From: Gammaproteobacteria bacterium
GTDB lineage: Bacteria; Pseudomonadota; Gammaproteobacteria; JACCXJ01
Direction of reading: 5' to 3'
Assembly: GCA_013697045.1 (NCBI GenBank)
Contig: JACCXJ010000021.1
Location: 1-41,637 of the forward strand
DNA length: 41,637 nucleotides
Both the position numbers and the translations under genes were made by a program. The stretch's first letter is position 1. Each line of letters begins with the position of its first letter. Shown piece by piece: positions 24,074-31,829 of the stretch. Under the pieces are notes generated by a model. The model saw nothing but the letters and a program-made list of their open reading frames with translations, had not been told where the DNA came from and made no database searches.

Positions 24074-24364
24074 TTAGTGCCGCCGCGCGTGGGCGAGCCG
24101 TCGACGCTCTTCATTCGTTTGATGTTCAATCTCGCGGATTTTCCGGGCCGCTGCCGTTCGTACCGTCTCGTCGCTGTCGGCCAAGGCTTGTTCGAGGAGC
24201 ATGCCGCCCTCCCGGCCTGCCTTGGTGCTATCCACCGCCATCAGCCGAACGGTGGCGTCGCGATCCCGCAGGGCATCGCGCAACACCTCGATCGCCTGGG
24301 GACCGCCCTCTTTCGACAAGGCCCAAACGCCTTGAGCACGAACGTCCGCGATGTCAGCAAGAGA
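24074..24364 (-). pseudogene. HEAT-repeat fragment, out of frame with the STN-like gene
   Basis: About 95 codons encode two to three HEAT/PBS-lyase-type repeats: DVRAQGVWALSKEGGPQAIEVLRDAL, then RDATVRLMAVDSTKAG and ETVRTAAARKIREI. The frame has only a TTG near its start and no ribosome site. Upstream it meets the STN-like gene shifted by one base exactly where that gene stops (VTVSC-stop against SLADIADVRAQ). The two probably formed one exported STN-plus-HEAT protein, broken by a single-base frameshift (mutation or sequencing error). Confidence 0.6.
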
Positions 24365-24674
24365 CCGTGACCCGCTCCCGTGGCGCGCCCGCGTCGTGAA
24401 AGCGGATACCCGTTTGCTTCGTCAGCTCGTCCAAGAGGCGCTTCCATGGGACCTCTTCCGCGGTCACAGTCACCCGTCCATCATGCGCATCGACATCCAA
24501 GGAATACGCGCCACCGGAATCGAACGCGGCGCGCGAAAGGCCTTCCGGTACAGCGATAACCGAGTTACAGAGCAACAATCCCGGAGCGAGACTGAACCAT
24601 CGCCGGCCCGGCGCAAGCGAAACCGCGCGCCTAATCCTCGCGGTAAGAACGGTTACACGGGCTCTTTCCGTCAC
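24354..24674 (-). CDS. Short exported protein with STN/secretin-like domain (possibly 5' half of a frameshifted gene)
   Basis: A 106-residue frame. A basic N-terminus and weak hydrophobic stretch (WFSLAPGLLLCNSVIAV) precede a segment of the STN type: GRVTVTAEEVPWKRLLDELTKQTGIRFHDAG, ending RVTVSC. STN domains bind or gate at the outer membrane of TonB receptors and secretins. It is short for a complete protein; the HEAT-repeat frame that follows is offset by one base. GTG 24674 has AGGTGGG about 10 nt upstream. It is the first gene after operator site 3 and its TAGACT -10, so it likely heads a minus-strand operon. Confidence 0.6.
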   Translation of the reverse strand: MTERARVTVLTARIRRAVSLAPGRRWFSLAPGLLLCNSVIAVPEGLSRAAFDSGGAYSLDVDAHDGRVTVTAEEVPWKRLLDELTKQTGIRFHDAGAPRERVTVSC

Positions 24675-24746
24675 ACGTCACCCACCTGACCGGCTCCCTC
24701 CGCCAAGGCTCGCCACCTTTCGGAAACGGCGCGGTAATCTAGCGAG

Positions 24747-24792
24747 AGTCTAAACCACTCGGCTTCGCCTGTACATGCGACAAATTGTCGCA
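24747..24792 (-). promoter_or_regulatory. Operator-like site 3 with minus-strand promoter
   Basis: The palindrome TGCGACA-AAT-TGTCGCA (24776-24792) abuts, on the minus strand, a -35 TGTACA (24775-24770), a 17-bp spacer and a -10 TAGACT (24752-24747). It drives the STN-like gene at 24674. The arrangement is nearly identical to site 6, down to the TAGACT element. Confidence 0.7.
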
Positions 24793-24902
24793 CCCCCTCC
24801 TGTTCGTGGCGGCATTGCCGGCACAGATGACCCGGGCGGGGGGCTCGCTATGGCGGTTCCTCGCCTTGGTTTGCTTCGTGGCCGCAGGCAGTGTGCAGGG
24901 GG

Positions 24903-24948
24903 TGCGACAATTTGTCGCATTGACAAGGCCGTGCACGCTACATAATCA
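24903..24948 (+). promoter_or_regulatory. Operator-like site 4 with plus-strand promoter
   Basis: The palindrome TGCGACA-ATT-TGTCGCA (24903-24919) is followed at once by TTGACA (24920-24925) and an AT-rich CATAATCA 15-17 bp on. It points to the exported protein at 25132. Sites 3 and 4 lie 111 bp apart (edge to edge) between divergent promoters. Confidence 0.7.
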
Positions 24949-25131
24949 TGCCTCATTGAGCAGAGGATAACCATAGTACCGTACCGCCTAAATCGGGTGG
25001 GGGCTTGGTTTGAGTCCGGAGCCCACGGGTGTTGCTGTGCGCGCCAGACGTTGTATGAGGTGCGCGCTCAACAAGACGTGGGAGCCGTTCTGCTTCTAAC
25101 AAGTCCCAGATTTCAGATTAAGGAGGAGGGT

Positions 25132-25932
25132 ATGCCAAGTGCAAAAATGCTAAGACGACTGATGACGTGCTCCGTCATCAGTTTACTGTACGGGGTTTCG
25201 GTGGGCGCGCTCGCCCACACCGGTGTCCGCGATCAAGTCACATCGTCGGCAACCTCGACGACCACATCCAATAACGCCTTCACCGTGCCGCATGGCTGCT
25301 CCGGCGCCGAGGGGGGCCCCGATCCCTTACCGGTGATTGGACAGAGCGCCGTCTTTCCTTTCGGAAACGCGAGCCAGGCCGTATGGGTGAGGCTGGGAAA
25401 CCCCAATACGTCCATCGATCCCGTCACGGTCATCGGAGGCGATGGATTTCTGAACCTGGCCGTAACCGGGATTCAGGACGGATCCCTCTTCGACATCCAA
25501 CGGGAGGAGCCCGGAGCCTTGGGTGCCATCCCACATGCGCTCAACTGGAAGGGCGGTAGCTTGGATACCTCGATGCTGGGATACACGCTGTTCCGCGTGA
25601 GCGTGCCGACCATCGTGAACAACTGTGTAGCGAACCTCCGGATCCGTATCGCGGTCGCGAACTGGTGTGAAGAGAAGCAGAACGAAGCCACGGACGGTAA
25701 CAACAATCGGGCCGACTGGTGGTTCACGGGCGAGACCGGGACCCAGAGGTTCACGGACCCGGATCTGATCCAACCGACGTACTGGGCGACACTGACGGTG
25801 AAGAATCCCAACGCCACCGACGCCAATTGCCCCGCGGACCAACGCTTCGACGTCGCGGTCATGCCGAGTGGCGCGGACATCGATACGTACCTCCCACTTC
25901 CGGGATTCACCAAATTTCCCCCGCCGTTTTGA
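25132..25932 (+). CDS. Exported protein with a YcnI-like N-terminal motif
   Basis: A 266-residue protein. A signal peptide (RRLMTCSVISLLYGVSVGALA) is cleaved before HTGV, which would leave an N-terminal His. Soon after comes NNAFTVPHGCSG, matching the VPHGC signature of YcnI/DUF1775 copper-binding proteins, in which the mature N-terminal His is a copper ligand. The rest (VWVRLGNPN, NWCEEKQNEATDGNNNRADWWFTGE, ANCPADQRFDVAVMPSGAD) is not a clear YcnI match, so this is a distant or distinct family. AAGGAGGAGGG precedes the ATG. It is driven by the promoter at operator site 4 and closed by an intrinsic terminator, so it is a single-gene unit. Confidence 0.7.
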   Translation: MPSAKMLRRLMTCSVISLLYGVSVGALAHTGVRDQVTSSATSTTTSNNAFTVPHGCSGAEGGPDPLPVIGQSAVFPFGNASQAVWVRLGNPNTSIDPVTVIGGDGFLNLAVTGIQDGSLFDIQREEPGALGAIPHALNWKGGSLDTSMLGYTLFRVSVPTIVNNCVANLRIRIAVANWCEEKQNEATDGNNNRADWWFTGETGTQRFTDPDLIQPTYWATLTVKNPNATDANCPADQRFDVAVMPSGADIDTYLPLPGFTKFPPPF

Positions 25933-26003
25933 TGGCCGCCTGGTGACATAATTTCCGGGCGGAACAGAGTCCTTGCAAGCAGCGGGGATTGCAGGATTTT
26001 GAC

Positions 26004-26039
26004 CCCAGGACCTTCGAGGGCGAGGGTCCTGGGCTTTTC
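26004..26039 (+). terminator. Intrinsic terminator after the YcnI-like gene
   Basis: The arms CCCAGGACC and GGTCCTGGG (9 bp) surround a 12-nt loop and are followed by CTTTTCT. It lies 70 bp after the stop at 25932. Confidence 0.75.
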
Positions 26040-26129
26040 TAGTTGTGACTTCAAAGGGTGGGGTGGGTTGGCCGCGCTGTTTGCGGCGTAACTCACCAAC
26101 CGTCGCTCCCAGGCCGACGCTTTACGTAG

Positions 26130-26345
26130 GTTCTTTCACACTCTCGGGATCCGTCGAGCATCGCGAAGGCCGGTGCTTCCGGTGTGGAATTCCTTTCCGA
26201 GATGCGGCCTTCGCCGTTGGGCGATAGCGACGCCCGCGATGCGCTCGGCCTCCGAGGGGCTTGCGACAAAGAGCCGGATCTCACAAGGAGAGCCTATCGC
26301 CTTGAAGGCGGTCCGGTAACCCTCGAGCACGCCACGAGTCTCCAC
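26130..26345 (-). pseudogene. apbE: ApbE remnant (first and last codons only)
   Basis: From ATG 26345 the frame reads METRGVLEGYRTAFKAIGSP and then EIRLFVASPSEAERIAGVAIA, clearly related to the start of the intact ApbE at 34284 (YRSAFKAMGSPCEI). It then jumps to sequence that, in another frame, matches the very end of that protein (APAFAMLDGS against APAFAVLDES). About 260 internal codons are missing, including the FMN-binding and Asp-rich metal residues, so it is dead. It sits 16 bp after the DUF3570 stop, showing the original operon order DUF4266-DUF3570-ApbE. Confidence 0.85.
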
Positions 26346-26361
26346 CGTGGTTCTCCGATGC

Positions 26362-29049
26362 TCAAAACTTCAGCTTGAAGGTCGCGAACAACGAGCCGTC
26401 GCGCTCGAGCTGGAAGCCGTTGAAGTCGTCCTCTACGGGTTGCAGCCACTCGACGCTCAGACGGTTGTCCTTGAGCCCCGCGATCGGTATCTCGGCGCTG
26501 AGCCCGAGGCCCACATCCCAGAAGCGCCTGCCATAGTTCTGCGGGAAGTCCACCGGGCTCACTTCCGAGTGCACGCCGTTGAACTCGCCCTCGATCTCAC
26601 CTTGGGTCGTGTAGACGCCGCGCACCGAGGCGGACAGCCAGTCGGTTAGGCCGAAGCTCCCCCAGGCGGTGGCCTGGAACTGATCGCCCAGCGCATAGCC
26701 GGATTCGTTTTCGTCTTCGAGACGATGGATCCCGCTCAATTGTCCGCCCCAGGACCAGCGCGCCGCCTGTCCCGTATAGGTGAGGCTCGGCAGGAAGTCC
26801 CAGGTGCCGCTGCCGAGCCGCATCGCATAGTGGATGAAGCCCTGGTCGATTCCATGGGTGGGCCTGAGCTTTTCGTCGACGGAGCCGGTCGGCGCGCTCA
26901 CGCCGAGACCCAGGTGCATGTGATGTCCGGGGACATCGAACAGCTTGAACAGGGCAAACATGGACGTGTCGCCGACGCCGCCGGTGGCCTCGGTGTGGAT
27001 CACGTGGTGGAACTCCGTGCTGTCGAGCGGGGGGGCACCCTCGAGCGCCTCCTGGTGCATGTCCATGTCGACGAACTGCGGCATGAGCATCAGGTTCAGC
27101 CAGTCGGTCGGCGCGTACATGATATCGAGCATGTGCATGTGCATGGTGTGCTCGACCGGCCTCACTTTGCAGGGGATGTCGCCACAGGCGTCACCGGCGA
27201 TGACGGCATCGCCCACGGCGTCCGAGCCACGCAGGATATCACCGTCCTGGCGGTGGAACATGTAGCGGTAGCCGACCATGAAGTCACCGGCTGCGGGCAG
27301 CATGTGGTCGAGCATGACGCCCGCCGGCGCGTCGCCGTGGCCGTGGCCGTGCGCGTCCTCATCATGGCCACGATGGCCGCCGTCGGCGGCGGACCACGCC
27401 GCGTCGAGGGCGACGTTCAGTGCGGCATTGACCTGGTAATAGCTGAAATCGGCGTAGTCGCCCTCACCGCCGCCGCCCAGCTTGAGCCCGCCCTCATGGG
27501 TGTAGTATTCGAAGCCCGCCTCGAGACGGACACCTGTCGCGAATTCCTTGCTCACGATCAGCCCGCCGCTCAAGGCGCCGAAGCCCGACAAGCGGTGGTC
27601 GCTCGAGAAGTCGTCGGGAAGCTTTTTCCGATCGAAGAGGACGGGCTGCCTGGAGATGACGAAGGGCCGGTAGAAATCGGCGGCGTCCTGCGAGTAATAG
27701 CGCACCCAGGGGGTCACGGTCCATCCTCGGCCCAGGGGTTGTCCAAAGCTCGACTCGAAGGTGTGAGCGTCGATGCCCCAATCATCGGAGAACAAGCGGT
27801 AGCCGAGATGCAACGACGCATCGAAAGGTTCTATATATTGTACATAGCGCGCATCCCAGGTCCATTGGTTACGCCTATCGGGCCGCTCTTCGAGCAAGGC
27901 CTTCACCGTCCCGACGAATCCGCCTGGAGGCGCCAAGAGTTGTTGCTCGGGATCGATGAACGCGACCTCGACCACCTTATAGGGGTTTTCGAGAAACCCG
28001 GTGCTCCGCGTATAACCGAGGTTGGTCTCGACGAACGCGTCCTTGGTCAGGACCTGCGTCAGACCGAAACGCGTAGCCCAATCCTGCCGTTCGCCCTCCA
28101 GAGTAACGGCTGTGGCCGCCGTGTTTGGTAACGACCTCCTGTCGATCTGGTCCGTAAATGCCGAGGTGTCGATGTAGGGAAGGGTGTCGTGATCGAGGAT
28201 GGCCTCGGTGTCGCTCCGGGTGTAGCTCAAGCCCAGGTTCAAGGTGGTGCGTTTCTGGTCGAGGTCCCAGCGCCCGGCCAGGCTGCCCCACCGCGATTCA
28301 TAGTCCCTTTCCGTAGAAAGGCCCCCGCCCACGTCCAGTGCCGCCTCGTCCCACTCGTAGCTGAACCTGAAATCGCCCTGTTTGCGGGTCTCGGGCGAGG
28401 CCGACGAGAGCGTATGGACCAACTGTGTGTCCTTACCGACCGATTGGCCGAGCTCGTCGACGGTGATCGGGTTGAATTGAGAATCGAAGAACAGATTACC
28501 TTCGATGAAAGGCGTCGCGCCCGAGACCCCATCGGGCGACGTCGGACAATTCCCCCCCGAACAGTTCGCACCAGTGGCGGCGAATGCCCGCGGCACGGTG
28601 GCGATCGGCGTGGCCCCGGACCAGGTGTCCTGCACGTAATTGGCGAAGAACTTCAACCGGTCGAAGAGCGTGAGGCTCGCGCTGCCCTGGAGGCTGTCCA
28701 CCAAGAGGGGATCGAATTTGCTCTCCACGCCGAAGAGATTGCGTTCGCCCTCCTGGTAACGGCCATACTGGAAGCCGAACTCGTCGCCCTCGGCAGCGGG
28801 AGTGGGCGATGGCACGAGCCCCGGCAAGGCCAGGGCGGCGGCCGTCAGTGCCCGTGAGGACACCCCCGCCGGCATTGCCGATGGCGGGCCGGCGTCGGCC
28901 GATTGCAACCCCCCGCTAAATGAGAAGAGGGGCAGGGGCCGGCCGAAACGGCACGGTGCGAGGCGCGTGAAAAACCGGCAGGCGGCGCGCACGCCTCTCC
29001 CGATGGCGCCGAGAGGCCGTGAGAGCCGGCAAAGGAACCTACGGCACAT
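26362..29049 (-). CDS. DUF3570 outer-membrane barrel with two predicted FMN-attachment motifs and His/Met-rich segments
   Basis: An 895-residue protein (837 if Met 28875 starts it). A signal-like stretch (ALTAAALALPGLVPSP) precedes the mature start AAEGDEFGFQYGRYQEGER typical of DUF3570. The remainder is alternating aromatic beta-strands ending in Phe (ATFKLKF), as in outer-membrane barrels. Two D-x-x-S-G-A-T motifs occur, DTWSGAT (141-147) and DGVSGAT (173-179), the consensus ApbE uses to attach FMN to Thr. Metal-binding-like segments are HRGHDEDAHGHGHGD (559-573) and HTMHMHM (634-640). Length suggests two barrel domains. Translation follows DUF4266 by 51 bp with AAGGGG before ATG 29049. The product is probably a flavinylated outer-membrane redox or metal protein (inference). 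Confidence 0.85.
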   Translation of the reverse strand: MCRRFLCRLSRPLGAIGRGVRAACRFFTRLAPCRFGRPLPLFSFSGGLQSADAGPPSAMPAGVSSRALTAAALALPGLVPSPTPAAEGDEFGFQYGRYQEGERNLFGVESKFDPLLVDSLQGSASLTLFDRLKFFANYVQDTWSGATPIATVPRAFAATGANCSGGNCPTSPDGVSGATPFIEGNLFFDSQFNPITVDELGQSVGKDTQLVHTLSSASPETRKQGDFRFSYEWDEAALDVGGGLSTERDYESRWGSLAGRWDLDQKRTTLNLGLSYTRSDTEAILDHDTLPYIDTSAFTDQIDRRSLPNTAATAVTLEGERQDWATRFGLTQVLTKDAFVETNLGYTRSTGFLENPYKVVEVAFIDPEQQLLAPPGGFVGTVKALLEERPDRRNQWTWDARYVQYIEPFDASLHLGYRLFSDDWGIDAHTFESSFGQPLGRGWTVTPWVRYYSQDAADFYRPFVISRQPVLFDRKKLPDDFSSDHRLSGFGALSGGLIVSKEFATGVRLEAGFEYYTHEGGLKLGGGGEGDYADFSYYQVNAALNVALDAAWSAADGGHRGHDEDAHGHGHGDAPAGVMLDHMLPAAGDFMVGYRYMFHRQDGDILRGSDAVGDAVIAGDACGDIPCKVRPVEHTMHMHMLDIMYAPTDWLNLMLMPQFVDMDMHQEALEGAPPLDSTEFHHVIHTEATGGVGDTSMFALFKLFDVPGHHMHLGLGVSAPTGSVDEKLRPTHGIDQGFIHYAMRLGSGTWDFLPSLTYTGQAARWSWGGQLSGIHRLEDENESGYALGDQFQATAWGSFGLTDWLSASVRGVYTTQGEIEGEFNGVHSEVSPVDFPQNYGRRFWDVGLGLSAEIPIAGLKDNRLSVEWLQPVEDDFNGFQLERDGSLFATFKLKF

Positions 29050-29100
29050 CGCGCCCCTTAGGGTACGAGGAGGTCCTCAGTCTAGGACTGACATCGGAAG

Positions 29101-29325
29101 CTAGTAGCAGCCACAACCGCCACCCGCGGCGGTTCCGCCGGCCAGCGCCGCCTCGCGGCTCATATAGGTGTGCGCGCGCAAGGCACCTAGCGCCGGGTGG
29201 GGTTCCAAGGCCATGTGCGGCTTGGCGAGACGGCCGCGTTCCCACGGGGCCACCGGCGCGCAGCCCGAAAGCCAAACGCCCAACCCGAGCAGTAGCGCCG
29301 CCCATGCCCGTTTTGTTTTCTTCAT
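29101..29325 (-). CDS. DUF4266 small lipoprotein
   Basis: A 74-residue protein. A signal peptide with lipobox (LGVWLSGC, Cys at about residue 22) is followed by LAKPHMALEPHPALGALRAH, then TYMSREAALAGGTAAGGGCGCY. The Gly-rich CGCY terminus is the family hallmark and may bind metal. It should be anchored to the outer membrane, next to the DUF3570 barrel encoded 51 bp downstream. GAGGGA precedes ATG 29325. Operator-like site 5, with a minus-strand promoter, lies about 150 bp upstream. A frameshifted second copy is at 31572-31795. Confidence 0.85.
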   Translation of the reverse strand: MKKTKRAWAALLLGLGVWLSGCAPVAPWERGRLAKPHMALEPHPALGALRAHTYMSREAALAGGTAAGGGCGCY

Positions 29326-29471
29326 CGTAGTCCCTCGTCGAACGCGGGGGTGACCGGCCTGCGGGGGCCTCCGCCAACGAACAGCAGCGCCTTGACCGAT
29401 CTGCTGCCCGAGCAATGCTCCGTAGCGAGCGGGTACGCGATCGTTCTTCGTCATGGCTGCGGAGCATTCGC

Positions 29472-29518
29472 ACCGTACCACGATGCCTCCAGCCTTGTAA
29501 ATGCGACGAGCTGTCGCA
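29472..29518 (-). promoter_or_regulatory. Operator-like site 5 (variant) with minus-strand promoter
   Basis: The palindrome TGCGAC-GAGCT-GTCGCA (29502-29518) keeps the outer six bases of the other copies. On the minus strand it abuts TTTACA (29501-29496), an 18-bp spacer and TACGGT (29477-29472). It drives the DUF4266-DUF3570 operon. Confidence 0.6.
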
Positions 29519-29641
29519 CCCTCGTACGGCACCGAAACTGGCTCGCGGTGGCAATTCTGGCGCATTTGCACCTGTAGATCAATCGCTTACACACGGCCTT
29601 CCACTACCCTTCGGCTAGGCATCTGCCGTTCGGAAAGCGTA

Positions 29642-29667
29642 GCGGCTCGCCGCTATTTGCGAGCCGC
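29642..29667. repeat. Perfect 9-bp inverted repeat
   Basis: GCGGCTCGC, 8-nt loop, GCGAGCCGC. It has no T-run and lies in a 500-bp stretch without genes. It could be a REP-type element. Confidence 0.45.
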
Positions 29668-29770
29668 GGAGTCGAAGTCCGGCGCCAGGCTTAGGGCCAC
29701 GACGCCGCCCGTCGACTCCGGCGCTCTGCGACTACCCCTCGGGGTTGTCCACGTTTCCGGAAGCGGCACG

Positions 29771-29908
29771 TCTTTACTCCCTCTCCCACCGGGAGAGGGT
29801 GGGGGTAAGGGGATCAAAATCAATGAAAACGCTCGATTTGATTCCCCTCATCCCCGGCTTTCGCCGGGGCAGGCTCTAACCTTCTCCCTGAGGGAGAAGG
29901 GACTCCCA
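29771..29908. repeat. Paired REP-like element (CTCTCCC hairpins)
   Basis: Two hairpins face each other. On the left, CCCTCTCCC-ACC-GGGAGAGGG is followed by TGGGGGTAAGGGGATCAAA. On the right, TTCCCCTCATCCCC is followed by CTTCTCCCT-GA-GGGAGAAG. The outer arms are inverted copies of each other, and a small hairpin CCCCGGC-TTTC-GCCGGGG sits inside. This is the common interspersed CTCTCCC/GGGAGAG repeat of proteobacteria. It may form transcript-stabilising or terminating structures. Confidence 0.7.
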
Positions 29909-30250
29909 TACTTGTTGAAGTGGTTCTGTACAACATTGGGTGTGTTTAGAAATACCGCAGCAAATGCGGGGCGATGTCACGAGCCTCCGCAATGAGACGC
30001 GCGATGGAATCGCCCGCATCGAGATCCGTCTCGGGCTTGGTCAAGCAGGCGCTTGCGGGCCTATTGGGCGTGTCGGCATCCGATCGCGACGAGAATCCGC
30101 GCGCTCAAAAGCCGCATCCGCAGACTGGATCTGAGCAATTAGGGACGGTGTAGCGAGTGCCGGGGCCTCGGCCGCATGCCGTACGTCTTCGGCACGCAGA
30201 CAGCACGCTCTTTCTGACCCTTGTTGATGTGTGGAGGGGGGGCCAGGGGG

Positions 30251-30296
30251 TGCGACAATTTGTCGCATTGACACCCCGAACTGCGTGCAATAGACT
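30251..30296 (+). promoter_or_regulatory. Operator-like site 6 with plus-strand promoter
   Basis: The palindrome TGCGACA-ATT-TGTCGCA (30251-30267) is followed directly by TTGACA (30268-30273), a 17-bp spacer and TAGACT (30291-30296). This is the clearest promoter of the set. It points toward the truncated homologue at 30812 and tlpA at 31032, with 500 bp of insert-like DNA in between. Confidence 0.75.
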
Positions 30297-30811
30297 CAAA
30301 CGACTGTCGTGGCACTTGCTATGGGTAGAGATCAGGATAATACGGCGATAGTACAAGAGGTTACAGCGCAAGATCTTGCAAGGAGCGATGCTCTGCGGTG
30401 GGAGTTCAACCGTCTCACAAGGGACTTATTCGCGGTGCAGCCTATACGGTTACCGGCGGCGCGGGAGCAGCGTGCGGGCACACTCGGCCCATGCGCGATG
30501 TTGATTTCGATATCCAAGGTTCAAACCACCGGGTTTCAGCCAGTCAGCTTTAGCGCCGCCCTCTAGGCCGCCGACCAGTGGCACGTCGGTCAAGTCGAGA
30601 GGCTTTTTTTAAGCCGGGGGCCACTCTTTGCGGGCTTTCAGTCTTCGGCCCCGGCGCGCCGGAACCCACCGGCTTTAGCCGGTGGTTGTCTAGTCAATGA
30701 CAGTACGCGAACGCGGGTTAAACACGGTTAGGCGGAGACCTGGCCTGTTTTTGCTGGTGCCCGGATTGGCACTGGGCGACAATGCTATAGCAGCTCCTGA
30801 CGCGTGCGGAT
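30297..30811. other. Gene-free stretch with a long hairpin, probably inserted DNA
   Basis: No supported gene between promoter site 6 and the truncated homologue. A perfect hairpin CCACCGGC-TTTA-GCCGGTGG lies at 30666-30685, preceded by another GC-rich arm pair (CCCCGGCGCGCCGG). A short frame near 30309-30566 has no ribosome site or recognisable domain. Since the homologue's start should be here, this DNA probably replaced it. Confidence 0.4.
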
Positions 30812-30913
30812 AAATCCTCAGCGGGTGCGGAGACTTACTCGCTTGAATTCCACTGCGAGAGCAGCACGGACATTCATACCGGTTCCGAAGATGTTCAGCT
30901 TCAGAACCAATAA
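30812..30913 (+). pseudogene. C-terminal remnant of a homologue of the 23375-23938 protein
   Basis: The frame reads KSSAGAETYSLEFHC, then ESSTDIHTGSEDVQLQNQ and stop. It aligns with the end of the exported protein at 23375 (KSRRGAELYSVEFHC and IHTGTDVVITQNQ). Only the last 33 codons remain. Its position shows that a relative of that exported protein once headed the tlpA operon under operator site 6. Confidence 0.75.
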
Positions 30914-31031
30914 TAACTACGGCGAGGGTAACTACGGCGAGGTTGGGAACGCACGTGCCGGGATCGCGGGCGTTTCTCCTGGATCGATGAAAGATAGGGC
31001 CAACGGTGCGGTCTCTGCCACCGCGGACAAG

Positions 31032-31547
31032 ATGAATCAGCGGATCATAGTCGCCTTCTTATGCGTACTGACGTTGGCTCTTCATCGGAACGCCGACGGC
31101 TTCGAGGCAGGTCACGCGGCACCCAACTGTTCATTGACGCCGGTCGGCAATGAACAACGCTATGACATGGATCAATTCCGCGGCAAGGTGCTGTACGTCG
31201 ATTTCTGGGCCTCCTGGTGCTCCCCCTGTGCGCAGTCCTTTGCCTTCCTGAACGATCTGGATACGGAGTTGCGCGGCCGGGGCCTGCAAGTTCTGGCGAT
31301 CAACTTGGATGAAAGACCTGAAGACGCGAAGGGCTTTCTTGCGAAACACCCGGCGACCTTCCCCGTGGCTTTTGATGCGGGGGGACGGTGTCCACAGGAC
31401 TTCGGCGTCCAAGGCATGCCGTCGTCCTACCTGGTCGACCGCAAGGGCATCGTTCGGCACGTGCACCTGGGCTTTCGGCGCGGGGAGGCGGAGAAACTCC
31501 GTGGGCTCGTAGAACACCTGCTGGCCGAGGTTCCCGAGGACGAATAG
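31032..31547 (+). CDS. TlpA-like thioredoxin-fold disulfide reductase, exported
   Basis: A 171-residue protein. A signal peptide (QRIIVAFLCVLTLALHRNADG) precedes a thioredoxin fold with VLYVDFWASWCSPC (active-site C63-S-P-C66), NDLDTELRGRGLQVLAINLDE, and the cis-Pro loop GMPSSYLVDRKG. TlpA/ResA proteins reduce specific disulfides in the periplasm, often for haem or copper protein assembly. Here a partner could be the Cys-rich DUF4266 lipoprotein encoded next (inference). The frame is open upstream to 30804, but that part overlaps another gene remnant. Met 31032 gives a normal signal peptide, though the ribosome site is weak. It is the only intact gene of its kind in the two operon copies. Confidence 0.87.
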   Translation: MNQRIIVAFLCVLTLALHRNADGFEAGHAAPNCSLTPVGNEQRYDMDQFRGKVLYVDFWASWCSPCAQSFAFLNDLDTELRGRGLQVLAINLDERPEDAKGFLAKHPATFPVAFDAGGRCPQDFGVQGMPSSYLVDRKGIVRHVHLGFRRGEAEKLRGLVEHLLAEVPEDE

Positions 31548-31571
31548 CACCCTCCGGTCGGTCCTCCCTTG

Positions 31572-31795
31572 ATGAAGAAGGCCAACCGACTGTTGACGGC
31601 GCTGCTGCTCGGGCTGTGTGTCGGGCCGTCGGGCTGCGCGCCGGTGGCCCGTGGGAACACGGCAATCTCGCTCAACCGCACATGGCCTTGGAACCCAACC
31701 CCACGCTGCGCGCGCTCCGCGGGCATACCTATATGAGCCGCGAGGCGGCCGTGAGGGGCTCTGCTGCCGGAGGCGGTGGCTGCGGATGTTACTAG
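31572..31795 (+). pseudogene. DUF4266 lipoprotein, second copy, frameshifted
   Basis: It starts MKKANRLLTALLLGL with lipobox GPSGC, then leaves frame after CAPVA. The second frame continues PWEHGNLAQPHMALEPNP and ends RGSAAGGGGCGCY, matching the intact copy at 29101-29325 throughout. One C is missing from the run at 31648-31650. This is real decay or a homopolymer sequencing error. It lies 24 bp after tlpA and upstream of the deleted DUF3570 copy, preserving operon order. Confidence 0.85.
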
Positions 31796-31829
31796 GCCGA
31801 CGCCAAGGTGGCCTCATTCCCCGGGGTTC

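Noticed and set aside
26725-28131. 468-codon plus-strand frame
   Set aside because: Opposite strand of the DUF3570 gene. It has no start site and high-GC shadow composition.
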